Source: Deltaproteobacteria bacterium HGW-Deltaproteobacteria-15
GTDB lineage: Bacteria > Desulfobacterota > DSM-4660 > Desulfatiglandales > HGW-15
DNA length: 62,244 bases
Assembly (NCBI GenBank): GCA_002840535.1
Contig: PHBH01000043.1
Coordinates: forward strand, 1 to 62,244
Direction of reading: 5' to 3'
The notes below the pieces were generated by a model. It was not told the DNA's origin. It searched no databases and saw nothing but the letters and a program-made list of their open reading frames with translations. Below are positions 42,399-50,355 of this stretch, one piece after another (the stretch's first letter is position 1; every line of letters begins with the position of its first letter). The position numbers and the translations under genes were made by a program.

Positions 42399-43412
42399 AT
42401 GGGGAAGTCAAGTGTGAAGGTCTTTTTGGGAATGCCTGTCATCATGATCTGCCTGACTCTTTTCACCCTGATGATCGTTGCCGGGCCGGCCGTCTGCGGC
42501 GGTGCCGAAAAGAAGGCAAGCCTGAAGATCGTCAGCGCCTGGGCGCAGAACAACAAGATGAACGACGCTTTGTGGATGCTCCAGAAGAAGGTTCAGGAGA
42601 AATCCAAGGGAAGCCTCGAGATCGTCTGGGGCGGGGGGCCTGAAGCAATTCCCTCCTTCCAGCTTGTGGAAGCGCTTCGAAACGGCGTCGTAGACCTGGC
42701 CTGGACGGCCCACACGTACAATGTTGCACAGCTCCCGGTGGTGGAAGGGGCCAAGCTCAGCAGGCTCACGCCGTGGGAGGAGAGGGAGAAAGGGATCTCC
42801 GCCTTTTATGAGGAGATCTATCAGAAGAAGTTGAATGCACAGTATCTCGGCAAAGGCACCCCGGGTCTCACCTACAATCTCTATACCACGGTTCCTCTCA
42901 AGTCCATTGAGGAGTTCAAAGGAATGTCCATCCGGGTCACACCGGCCTATAAGGCTTTTGTGGAGGCCCTCGGCGCAGCTCCCGTTGCAACCGATCCCGG
43001 AGAGGTCTTCACGGCACTGGAGCGGAAAATGGTGAAAGGCTATGGATGGCCTTCCCTCGGGATCTCCGATTTCGGGTGGGATTCTGTCACCAAATTTGTC
43101 ATTGAACCCGCATTTTATCAGGTGGACGTGATCGCCCTCGCCCACATCAATTCCTGGAACAAGCTCCCCAAGGACCTCCAGGGGGTCCTGATCTCGTGTA
43201 TGAAAGAGGTCGAGAGGGACGCCCATGCTCACTTTGGAAAGCTGATCAAGCAGGATCGCGAGAAGATCACGAACAAAGGCATACAGGAGATCAAGCTGCC
43301 TGACGCAGAGGCTAAGAAATACCTGGAGACCGCTTACGAGGCATCCTGGAAAGAGGTCCTGAAGAAAGATCCCGAGCAGGCCCCCAAGCTGAGGGAGATG
43401 CTGGGGAAATAG
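42399..43412 (+). CDS. dctP: TRAP transporter solute-binding protein (DctP family), second system
   Basis: 337 residues. The start at 42399 follows AGGAGG, and the signal peptide ends near 33 (AGPAVCGGAEKKA). Family marks are LVEALRNGVVDLAWTAHTYN, GTPGLTYNLYTTVPLKSIEE and VEALGAAPVATDPGEVFTAL. The sequence is clearly different from the 23521 DctP. It is followed by separate dctQ and dctM genes. The ligand is unknown; position next to the pad-like operon suggests a related organic acid. Confidence 0.91.
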   Translation: MGKSSVKVFLGMPVIMICLTLFTLMIVAGPAVCGGAEKKASLKIVSAWAQNNKMNDALWMLQKKVQEKSKGSLEIVWGGGPEAIPSFQLVEALRNGVVDLAWTAHTYNVAQLPVVEGAKLSRLTPWEEREKGISAFYEEIYQKKLNAQYLGKGTPGLTYNLYTTVPLKSIEEFKGMSIRVTPAYKAFVEALGAAPVATDPGEVFTALERKMVKGYGWPSLGISDFGWDSVTKFVIEPAFYQVDVIALAHINSWNKLPKDLQGVLISCMKEVERDAHAHFGKLIKQDREKITNKGIQEIKLPDAEAKKYLETAYEASWKEVLKKDPEQAPKLREMLGK

Positions 43413-43423
43413 CCTCGAAACCT

Positions 43424-43580
43424 TGTCATTTCGGGGGAGCCGACTCGCTCCTTCGAAATGACATTCCCTGGTTGAAGCATTAAAATTCGAATCTCGAATC
43501 CGAAATTCGAAACAAAAATCCAGCGCTCATTTGCTTCTTTGGTATTGTTTCGGATTTCGTGCTTCGGATTTCGAATATCG
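43424..43580. repeat. GTCATTTCG hairpin plus AATTCGAAATCC palindrome
   Basis: TTGTCATTTCGGGGGAGCCG and TCCTTCGAAATGACA form an inverted pair at 43425-43462. An AAATTCGAATCTCGAATCCG / TTTCGGATTTCGTGCTTCGG palindrome follows at 43485-43580. Confidence 0.8.
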
Positions 43581-43620
43581 CCAGAGGTACCAGGCCAGAA
43601 ACCTCGGCAAGAGATGAAGC

Positions 43621-44169
43621 TTGGACAAAGCCAAAAACAGACTGGACTCTTCCCTCGGCGTCATCAACACCCTCATGGCGGTGGTCGCGGCGGTGATGAT
43701 CATCTTCATGATGTTTGCCATCTGCTATGCCGTGCTGACGCGGTTCCTTTGGAATGAGCCCATCCCATGGGTGGTGGAGGTGAGCAGCTATCTCATGCTC
43801 TACATCACATTCCTGGGCATGGCCTGGCTCCAGGGCAAGAACGGCCATGTTCGAATAGACCTCTTTACCTCCATAATGAGCCCCAGAACAACAGCCCTTC
43901 TGGACGGATTCACTTCACTGGGGGGACTTGCAGTCGGCCTGGTCCTCGCATGGAAAGGGACCGCGGTCACGATCGATTATTTCCAGAGGGATGTCACGGT
44001 CATCGGCATCCTGAACACCCCTCAATACGTGCTCATGGGAATTATCCCCATAGGAGGAGCTCTCCTCCTCCTGCAGTTCATCCTTCGAACCCTGCGATCC
44101 TTCCGGACCGCCCTTCGAAAAACCCAGCCCTCAGGCGAACCGCGGCCCGAAGGACAGGGTTTGGAATAG
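43621..44169 (+). CDS. dctQ: TRAP transporter small permease (DctQ)
   Basis: 182 residues from a TTG start. There are four predicted helices, with the DctQ motif region CYAVLTRFLWNEPIPWVVEV and YLMLYITFLGMAWLQGKNGH. A short variable C-terminal tail (RKTQPSGEPRPEGQ) follows. It partners the DctM encoded 7 bp downstream. Confidence 0.9.
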   Translation: MDKAKNRLDSSLGVINTLMAVVAAVMIIFMMFAICYAVLTRFLWNEPIPWVVEVSSYLMLYITFLGMAWLQGKNGHVRIDLFTSIMSPRTTALLDGFTSLGGLAVGLVLAWKGTAVTIDYFQRDVTVIGILNTPQYVLMGIIPIGGALLLLQFILRTLRSFRTALRKTQPSGEPRPEGQGLE

Positions 44170-44176
44170 GACCGCC

Positions 44177-45484
44177 GTGGATTGGCCCTTTATCATGGTT
44201 CTGCTGTTCGGGTCCCTTCTCGGACTCATGTTCATCGGCATGCCCGTGGCCTTTTCCTTTCTCCTGGTCACCTCAGGGGCCATGTACTGCCTGATGGGCG
44301 GGCCAAACGGTCTGACCCAGTTGACGGTCAGCATTTTCGATTCCCTCACAAAATTCAATTTGACCGCCATCCCTTTTTTCATCCTCATGGGAGAGATCCT
44401 TTACCATGCAGGGCTGGTCTCAAGAGCACTCGACTTCTTCTCGAAGATCGTGGGGTCCATTCCCGGGCGACTCGCTGTTGTGACCTTTCTCATCGGAGGC
44501 CTTTTTGCAGCCCTGAGCGGAGCCACGGTTGCCAGCACCGCGGTGCTTGCCTCCCTGATGGTCCCCGAGATGATGAAACGATCCTACGGCAAGGAGATGG
44601 TCCTGGGACCTGTCATGGCCTCCGGAGCGCTGGACATGATCATTCCGCCCAGCGCACTGACCGTGCTCCTGGGAACCCTTGCAGAGGTCTCTATCGGACG
44701 CCTCCTGATCAACGCCATTGTTCCGGGATACATCCTGCTTGCGATGTATGTCGGGTACGTGATGATCCGCTGCTGGCTCAATCCGGCGTTGGCCCCGCGT
44801 TATGAGTTTCAGGCCATCGGTTGGAAGGAAGTGGCCTTCTCCGGCGCTCGCGACCTTTTCCCGCTTGCAATCGTGATCTTCGCGGCACTGGGGTTGATCA
44901 TCATGGGGGTGGCCACACCGACCGAGGCCGCGGCCCTCGCCAGTCTCATGGCTTTCATCCTCGCTGCCGCCTACCGCCGCCTCAATGTCGGGACCGTGAA
45001 GACATCCATTCTCAGCTCTCTGAAGGTCACGATCATGATCCTCACCATCATCGCCGCATCGGCCGCCTTCAGCCAGGTGCTGGCCTTTTCGGGGGTGAGC
45101 AGGGGCATGCTCGGGTTGGTGCTCGGGGTCTCGGTCAACCCGATGGTCATCCTCGTGATCATGCTTCTTGTGGTGATTCTCCTGGGATGCGTCCTGGAGC
45201 AGGTATCCATCATGATGATCACCCTTCCGATCTTCATGCCCATCATCAAAAACCTTGGCTATGACCCTGTCTGGTTCTGCATCCTCGTCCTCCTTTGCCT
45301 GGCCATCGGTCAGTTGACTCCCCCCTTCGGCCTCGCACTCTTCGTGATGAAGGGCAGCACCCCGCCGGAGATCACCATGAAGGACATCTATCGGTCGGCA
45401 TTGCCTTACGTGTACCTCGACTTCGCAGGCCTCTGCCTGGTGATTGCCTTCCCGATCCTGGGCACCTGGTTTAAGGGAGGGTGA
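44177..45484 (+). CDS. dctM: TRAP transporter large permease (DctM)
   Basis: 435 residues, normal DctM length, from a GTG start directly after dctQ. About 12 helices are predicted. Family marks are FMFIGMPVAFSFLLVTSGAM, IPFFILMGEILYHAGLVSRA, FAALSGATVASTAVLASLMV and LTPPFGLALFVMKGSTPPEI. It completes the second, three-gene TRAP system and is the last gene of the catabolic region; repeats follow. Confidence 0.93.
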   Translation: MDWPFIMVLLFGSLLGLMFIGMPVAFSFLLVTSGAMYCLMGGPNGLTQLTVSIFDSLTKFNLTAIPFFILMGEILYHAGLVSRALDFFSKIVGSIPGRLAVVTFLIGGLFAALSGATVASTAVLASLMVPEMMKRSYGKEMVLGPVMASGALDMIIPPSALTVLLGTLAEVSIGRLLINAIVPGYILLAMYVGYVMIRCWLNPALAPRYEFQAIGWKEVAFSGARDLFPLAIVIFAALGLIIMGVATPTEAAALASLMAFILAAAYRRLNVGTVKTSILSSLKVTIMILTIIAASAAFSQVLAFSGVSRGMLGLVLGVSVNPMVILVIMLLVVILLGCVLEQVSIMMITLPIFMPIIKNLGYDPVWFCILVLLCLAIGQLTPPFGLALFVMKGSTPPEITMKDIYRSALPYVYLDFAGLCLVIAFPILGTWFKGG

Positions 45485-45488
45485 AAAC

Positions 45489-45622
45489 AGAGGTCAGAGA
45501 TCAGAAGTCAGAGGTCAGCAAGAACAGAGCAAAGAGAAAGAGTATCCCTCACAGAGAGCACAGGGAGCGCACCCATTCGCCTGTCTTGGCTCTTGATGAC
45601 CTCTGATCTCTGACCTCTGATC
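45489..45622. repeat. AGAGGTCAGAGATCAG words with inverted partner
   Basis: ACAGAGGTCAGAGATCAGAA lies at 45487-45525, and the inverted words GACCTCTGATCTCTGACCTC at 45598-45620. They flank CACAGAGAGCACAGGGAGC. This is the same family as at 46.94-47.07, 48.67-48.83 and 60.1 kb. Confidence 0.8.
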
Positions 45623-45635
45623 TCTATCTTTTATC

Positions 45636-45666
45636 TTGACACTTCCCCTTTTTTTCCTGCTATAGT
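45636..45666 (+). promoter_or_regulatory. Sigma-70-type promoter for the Fe-S/Mo-cofactor genes
   Basis: A perfect TTGACA (-35) at 45636-45641 and TGCTATAGT (extended -10) ending at 45666, with a 19-nt spacer. The spacer is slightly long. Transcription would begin near 45673, about 40 nt before the NifX-like start codon. Confidence 0.6.
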
Positions 45667-45711
45667 GTGTGAATCTAAATATTTAAATCCCTAGTAATCG
45701 GAGCAAAAAAG

Positions 45712-46095
45712 ATGAGAATTGCATTTCCAGCACAGGATGATAAAGGGATGGAAAGCCCTGTTTACGGGCATTTTGGAACCGCTCCCTATTTTATCGTTGT
45801 GGATGACGAAACCGGAAACGTCGAGGCAATTTCAAACCGCGACATGAATCACAATCACGGTCAGTGTCAACCCATGAAGGCCCTCGGAATGACCAAAGTC
45901 GATGCAGTTGTCGTCGGCGGCATCGGCGCCGGCGCGCTGAACGGATTGCTCGCCGCAGGGATCAAATCCTATCGTGCGGTCGAGGGAACAGTGGCGGATA
46001 ACCTGAAGCTTATCAAGAGCGGTGCTCTGCCGCAGTTCACAGTGAATCAGACCTGTGCCGGGCATAGTTCGGGCGGTGGATGCGCGCATCATTGA
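45712..46095 (+). CDS. NifX/NifB-type dinitrogenase iron-molybdenum cofactor-binding family protein
   Basis: 127 residues of the small stand-alone family: MRIAFPAQDDKGMESPVYGH, FGTAPYFIVVDDETG and VDAVVVGGIGAGALNGLLAA. Relatives in anaerobes bind Fe-S or Mo/Fe clusters and are found widely outside nitrogen fixers. The C-terminus has a Cys/His tail (CAGHSSGGGCAHH) that could bind metal. It is preceded by a sigma-70-type promoter and followed after a repeat by an Fe-S scaffold gene. No nif structural genes are in the window. Confidence 0.88.
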   Translation: MRIAFPAQDDKGMESPVYGHFGTAPYFIVVDDETGNVEAISNRDMNHNHGQCQPMKALGMTKVDAVVVGGIGAGALNGLLAAGIKSYRAVEGTVADNLKLIKSGALPQFTVNQTCAGHSSGGGCAHH

Positions 46096-46104
46096 GGATT
46101 CTTA

Positions 46105-46218
46105 ACACGAAGATCACGAAGGACACGAAGTTCTGTAGGATGGGTTGACCCCGGCAGGTCTTAAGCCGGAGGAAATCCATCAGAAATGCCAGCAAGATGG
46201 GTCAGGACCCATCCTACG
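46105..46218. repeat. ACACGAAGATCACGAAGGAC words and GGATGGGTT unit
   Basis: AACACGAAGATCACGAAGGA is followed by GTAGGATGGGTTGACCCCGG (46135) and a shortened complement AAGATGGGTCAGGACCCATC ending at 46216. Confidence 0.8.
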
Positions 46219-46234
46219 TGACTGAGGAAGAGAG

Positions 46235-46726
46235 ATGAACGAGAATAATCAAGACAATGGGAACGGGAAGGGCATGCGAGAACTGCTTCTGGCCTCAGGC
46301 TATGCGGAAGAGGCCATTAATTACTTCATGACAAAGCCAAACATGGGTTCCATGAAGAATCCGGATCACAAGACGGAACTGACAGGCCCGTGCGGCGACA
46401 CCATGCGATGCTATCTCAAGATCAACGGGGGCCGCATTCAGGAAGCGAAATATGAAGTGCTCGGGTGTCCGGGCGCGATTTCCGCGGCAATGGCCCTTGC
46501 CGATCTGGTCAAAGGGAAGGAGCTGAATGAAGCTCTTAAAGTGAATGACCGGGATGTGTGCCGTGCGCTCGTGGAGATTCCCGATCAGAAGCAGCACTGC
46601 ATCAGGCTTGCGGTAAAGACGATGGAAAAAGCAATCAAAGAATACCAGGGCGGGAGTGCTGCCCCGGCCAAAGGAGAAAAAACATGCCCCTGTTCGAATT
46701 CCTCTGTATGCAATGCGGTGAAATGA
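46235..46726 (+). CDS. NifU/IscU-like iron-sulfur cluster scaffold
   Basis: 163 residues. The IscU/NifU N-terminal fold is indicated by NYFMTKPNMGSM, by Cys in TGPCGDTMRCYLKI and LGCPGAISAAMALADLVKGK, and by QHCIRLAVKTMEKAI near the C-terminus. These three conserved Cys positions normally hold the nascent cluster. A C-terminal tail contains CPCSNSSVC. GAGGAAGAG precedes the ATG. The FmdB-like gene overlaps its 3' end by 43 bp. It may mature the Fe-S enzymes encoded upstream. Confidence 0.85.
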   Translation: MNENNQDNGNGKGMRELLLASGYAEEAINYFMTKPNMGSMKNPDHKTELTGPCGDTMRCYLKINGGRIQEAKYEVLGCPGAISAAMALADLVKGKELNEALKVNDRDVCRALVEIPDQKQHCIRLAVKTMEKAIKEYQGGSAAPAKGEKTCPCSNSSVCNAVK

Positions 46727-46935
46727 GCGAAGCCCTGGTCACCTCATCGGATGACCAGGTCACATGCCAGGCGTGCGGCAGCAAGAAGCTGAAAAGGATG
46801 CTCTCGGCGCCGTCCACCCTATCCGGCGTGTCCAAGAGCAGGGTCCCCGGGCCGGGCGATACATCCTGCTGCGGGTCATCCCCTTCCACCGCCGGATGCG
46901 CGGGACCGGGAAGCTGCTGCGGCAAAATGCATTAG
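46684..46935 (+). CDS. FmdB-family small zinc-ribbon protein
   Basis: 83 residues. The start MPLFEFLCMQCGEMSEALV is diagnostic, and AAAGGAG is correctly spaced inside the preceding gene. Two CxxC knuckles (CMQCG, CQACG) form a zinc ribbon. A Cys/Gly/Ser-rich tail follows (DTSCCGSSPSTAGCAGPGSC). The function of the family is unknown; it is often encoded near redox or cofactor genes. It is translationally linked to the NifU-like gene. Confidence 0.85.
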   Translation: MPLFEFLCMQCGEMSEALVTSSDDQVTCQACGSKKLKRMLSAPSTLSGVSKSRVPGPGDTSCCGSSPSTAGCAGPGSCCGKMH

Positions 46936-46937
46936 GG

Positions 46938-47072
46938 TCCAGAGGTCAGAGGTCGAAGGTCGGAGATCAGCAACCGATCCTTCTTGGAATGTAGATCTTC
47001 GTGGTGAGCATTTACTGGCTCTGGCACTTGCTGACCTCTGGCTTCTGATTCTGCCTTTGCTGACCTCTGGTT
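46938..47072. repeat. AGAGGTCAGAGGTCGAAGG words with inverted partner
   Basis: TCCAGAGGTCAGAGGTCGAA and the inverse TGCTGACCTCTGGCTTCTGA / TTGCTGACCTCTGGTTTTCC form a long imperfect hairpin between convergent genes. It could slow transcription from either side, but no T-run is present. Confidence 0.75.
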
Positions 47073-47079
47073 TTCCGGA

Positions 47080-48570
47080 TCAATCCGCCTTTCTCACCGC
47101 CTTCAGGAAAAACCTGCCTGTGCGAGTTATGGAGGATGGCATGCCGACATTTTCGACTCCGACTTCAGGTCTGTACAGAGTACCCGTGTCGTACTCCACA
47201 GCGTAATATCTTTTTGAAAGATTGGAGGTTTCCTCCCAGTCCCCGCTCCAGCAGACCTTCTGCTCCTCCGCAAAGAGGTCACTGATGTAGAGTCCTTTTT
47301 TATTGGGCGCCGCCTCAAGAAGAGAACAGAGCTCTTCCAGGGTTGGGGTCCTCCAGTCATCGTACCCTGCAAATTTCCTTGTATTCAGCTCATCCAGAGA
47401 TCTTTTTATATCATTTGCGTCCAGGCGTGAAGGAGAGCCCGATTTCTGCCACATCAGTCCTGAAGCCTTGTCAGTCAGGGTTCCATCCCCATTGTCGACA
47501 AAATCATTCGGGAAGCCGCCTTTCGGATTCTTGTACCGCACAAAAAAACCGCCTTGCATAATCATCCTGTCGACTTCAGGCTCTCTTAGTTCAATCGGAC
47601 CGCTTCTGAGCGCAATTCGTTTCCTCTGGACCTCAGGATCAGTCACTTCTTTTGGGACGGAGGCAATCATTTTTTCCCCCCGCTCCGCTCTCGCCCTGGA
47701 GTGGATTCCCTTATCCTTGGAGGCCACAAAGACAAAATCTCCCTTATCGAGATCCGGGTTATTGATTCTGCCGTACTGCGGATGCTGCCCCCGGTTGGTG
47801 TAGTTGACAACTTTGTCGGAGAGGTACATCCCGAGCTCCGAGCCCGTGACGTAGCCGTCGCCGGTGAGATCCGCGTCCCCGTTAAGCCCATGGAGGAAGC
47901 TGCGCTTGAACATGCTCTGGTCCGGCACCTGCTCGTCCTGTTTGCCTGCCGTGATGTACTGCCGCACCGGAAGGGCGCTTTTCTCCGAAATGTCGTGCGG
48001 AATGCTTCTCACCAATGTAAAGAGGCCTCCTGAAAAACAGGAATCGAAGACCATGAGCAGATGTTTCGAATGGATTCTCAAAGAGACGGAGTCGATATCT
48101 TTCATGCTGATTGCATGCGAGGCAAACTCAATCGGATTTTGGCTTAGGAGCGGACAATCCCTGGGAATGATGTATCCCATCTTTGTCTTGTCCGCCAATA
48201 CCTCCGTTTCCCCATGGCCCGCGAAATAGAAGAGGATCCCCCGGTTTACCTCCGTTCCCATCCCATAGACCATTTCGTTCAGCGCAGCTCTCAGCTCCAC
48301 GGCAGTAGGATCCGATACAAGCTTCACCACAAAACCCATTTCCTTCAGCTTGCCGGCCACCTCTTTTGCGTCATTTACCGCTGCCGGCAGCTTGGGCCAC
48401 TTGTCGTAATTGCCGATCCCCACCACCAGGGCGTGATAATCCTTGTAGAGAGGAATCACCTGCCCCTGTTTGTCCGTTATTTCTATGCCACCATACGAAA
48501 TTGAGGACAGTGAAATCAGGAGCAAAATCCATAGCAGGGACAAAGAGCTGAACCAGTAAGGTCTTTCCAT
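47080..48570 (-). CDS. Metacaspase-like (C14) protein with EF-hand-like segment and C-terminal Lcl/DUF1566 domain
   Basis: 496 residues. A signal peptide (LLWILLLISLSSISYGG) predicts export. The caspase fold spans about 40-280: strand DYHALVVGIGNYDKWPKLPA, catalytic His in FYFAGHGET near 118 and catalytic Cys in LMVFDSCFSGGLF near 175. An EF-hand-like loop, NGDADLTGDGYVTGSEL, follows near 232-245 and could bind calcium. The C-terminus at about 360-495 is a DUF1566/Lcl domain (DNGDGTLTDKASGLMWQKSG, FAGYDDWRTPTLEELCSLL). The family fusion suggests a secreted or periplasmic protease with a recognition module. It is convergent with the FmdB gene. Its target is unknown. Confidence 0.85.
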   Translation of the reverse strand: MERPYWFSSLSLLWILLLISLSSISYGGIEITDKQGQVIPLYKDYHALVVGIGNYDKWPKLPAAVNDAKEVAGKLKEMGFVVKLVSDPTAVELRAALNEMVYGMGTEVNRGILFYFAGHGETEVLADKTKMGYIIPRDCPLLSQNPIEFASHAISMKDIDSVSLRIHSKHLLMVFDSCFSGGLFTLVRSIPHDISEKSALPVRQYITAGKQDEQVPDQSMFKRSFLHGLNGDADLTGDGYVTGSELGMYLSDKVVNYTNRGQHPQYGRINNPDLDKGDFVFVASKDKGIHSRARAERGEKMIASVPKEVTDPEVQRKRIALRSGPIELREPEVDRMIMQGGFFVRYKNPKGGFPNDFVDNGDGTLTDKASGLMWQKSGSPSRLDANDIKRSLDELNTRKFAGYDDWRTPTLEELCSLLEAAPNKKGLYISDLFAEEQKVCWSGDWEETSNLSKRYYAVEYDTGTLYRPEVGVENVGMPSSITRTGRFFLKAVRKAD

Positions 48571-48667
48571 GGGTTCCTCCTCTGATCAGGCGTCAAACAA
48601 TAATGAAAGGGAGTCGGGGTACAAAATATAGGAGGACGGCAAGAAAGTCAAAAAGGAGCGGGGAAAG

Positions 48668-48890
48668 ACAAGAGGTCAGAGGTCGGAGATCAGAGATCAG
48701 CCCCGAATCGATGGGTTTCGCTTCGCTCTACCCATCCTACCATCTGGTTCTGGACTTGCTGATCTCCGACCTCTGACTTCTGATTCTGCCCTTGCTGGCC
48801 TCTGATCTCCGACCTCCGACCTCTGGCTTACTGCTTATCGGAGCGAAGCGGAGATCCCGTGTGTCGTTTCGCGGGACTGCCTACTGTTTG
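48668..48890. repeat. AGAGGTCGGAGATCAG words, GGATGGGTT half unit and CAGTAAGCAGTCCCGCG copy 3
   Basis: AAGAGGTCAGAGGTCGGAGA lies at 48669-48700, GATGGGTTTCGCTTCGCTCT-ACCCATCCTAC at 48709-48740, and inverted GACCTCTGATCTCC words at 48765-48830. Copy 3 of the CAGTAAGCAGTCCCGCGAAACG element lies at 48834-48890 and overlaps the histidine kinase stop codon. Confidence 0.85.
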
Positions 48891-50209
48891 TAAGGCAATG
48901 TGACGATGAACACCGAGCCCTCGCCCGGCGTGCTGGTGGCGGTGATCCCCCCTTTATGGCGCTCGGCGATCTTGCGGCATATGGTGAGCCCCATTCCCGT
49001 CCCCTCGTATGTCTCCCTGCCGTGCAGACGCTCAAACGGGCTGAAGATCTTGTCCAGGTACTTTGGTTCGAACCCGATCCCATTGTCCACCACATAAATC
49101 GTGCACCGCCCTCGTCCATTTTCAGCATAGACATTGATCTCGGGCGGCTTTTCCGAGTATTTCAGCGCGTTAGCAATGAGATTCTGGAAGAGCTGGACTA
49201 TCTGCTGGGGTTCGGCCTCGATGACCGGCAGGTCGCCGATCTTCAGCCGTGCCTTTCGATGTGCAATCTCCTCCGCCAGATTGGATCGGACCTGGTTGAG
49301 CACCTCGTTCAGACTCACTTTTTCAATTGACCGGGCACTGGTGTCCAGCCGGGAATATTCCAGCAGGGACGTGAGCATGAGCTCCATGCGGCTTGCCGCC
49401 CGCCGCATCCGGTCCAGGTAGTCGTGACCCGCCTTATCGAGCCGATCTTTATAACGCTCTTCCAGTATGCTGCCGAATGTCAGAACTTTTCTGATGGGCT
49501 CCCTCAGGTCGTGGGATGCAATGAATGCGAAATCCTCGAGCTCCTGGTTTTTCTGTCCGAGATCCCGGTTGGCTGTTTCCAGCTCTGCGGTGCGCTCCTG
49601 AACCAATTTCCCGAGTACATCCCGGTCGCGCTGGAGCACCCGCCGCGCCCGGACGAGCTCGCTGACATCCGACATGGCAAGAAGAATCCGGGCTTCCTGT
49701 TTCTTTTTCTCAACCCGTACTGCCTGGATCCGGGCAAAAAACTCAAGGGGCGGGGACTTGCGGTGCATCCGGATCTCGGTCGTGAGCTCTTCATCGGACC
49801 GCTTGAGCTTGTTGATGAAATCGTGCAGGGCCGAAATCTCCTCTGCTGCAGCGAACTGGGAGAAGGGCATCCCCACAAGTCTTGTGCGTGTCATACCTAG
49901 TGCCCGGCAGGCCATGGAGTTTGCGCCGAGAATCCGGTGAGGGTAAATGGGGCTGACCGTCAAAAATGCCACCGGCGCGAGATTGTAGAGCTCATAGTAA
50001 CGGCTCCGGGATTCCTGGAGCTTTTCCTGGCTGGCGCGCAGTTCTTCGTTCTGAATCTCCAGCTCGATCCGGTACACGTCGAGCTCATGAAAAAGCTCTT
50101 CCAGATCCCCACGAAGAGGGCTGGACGCAAGGGATGCATCTTCATTTAAAATCCGCTCTGCCCTGCTCCGCAGGTCTTCCGGAGGGCTCTTCTTTCCCAA
50201 CATGAGCAA
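48881..50209 (-). CDS. PAS-domain sensor histidine kinase
   Basis: 442 residues, no membrane helix, so a soluble kinase. The N-terminus (HELDVYRIELEIQNEELRAS) is a coiled segment common in PAS kinases. PAS lies at about 70-190 (APVAFLTVSPIYPHRILGAN). The HisKA phosphoacceptor is in IASHDLREPIRKVLTFGSIL near 231. The ATPase has N box NLIANALKYSEKP, G1 DNGIGFEP and G2 GTGMGLTICRKIAERHKGG. The DLREPIRK H-box type usually pairs with Rcp1-like single-domain regulators, of which two lie upstream. The stop codon is formed by a CAGTAGGCAGTCCCGCG repeat. AAAGAAGAG precedes the start. Confidence 0.93.
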   Translation of the reverse strand: MLMLGKKSPPEDLRSRAERILNEDASLASSPLRGDLEELFHELDVYRIELEIQNEELRASQEKLQESRSRYYELYNLAPVAFLTVSPIYPHRILGANSMACRALGMTRTRLVGMPFSQFAAAEEISALHDFINKLKRSDEELTTEIRMHRKSPPLEFFARIQAVRVEKKKQEARILLAMSDVSELVRARRVLQRDRDVLGKLVQERTAELETANRDLGQKNQELEDFAFIASHDLREPIRKVLTFGSILEERYKDRLDKAGHDYLDRMRRAASRMELMLTSLLEYSRLDTSARSIEKVSLNEVLNQVRSNLAEEIAHRKARLKIGDLPVIEAEPQQIVQLFQNLIANALKYSEKPPEINVYAENGRGRCTIYVVDNGIGFEPKYLDKIFSPFERLHGRETYEGTGMGLTICRKIAERHKGGITATSTPGEGSVFIVTLPYKQ

Positions 50210-50355
50210 GTCTCCCTATTCAGGACTGAAATCAGATAAAGCCATTGACGTCACGCCGGTCCCCGCATCAAAGCGTGGATCCCGGCGTGAGGGTGCAAAC
50301 ATCTCCTTTTCTCAATGGTCCGTATTGAGTCTGCACAACTCTATCTTAAGCATTT

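Noticed and set aside
45712..46935. Part of a nitrogen-fixation island
   Set aside because: Only NifX-like, NifU-like and FmdB-like small proteins are present; these families are widespread in anaerobes without nitrogenase, and no nifHDK is in the window.
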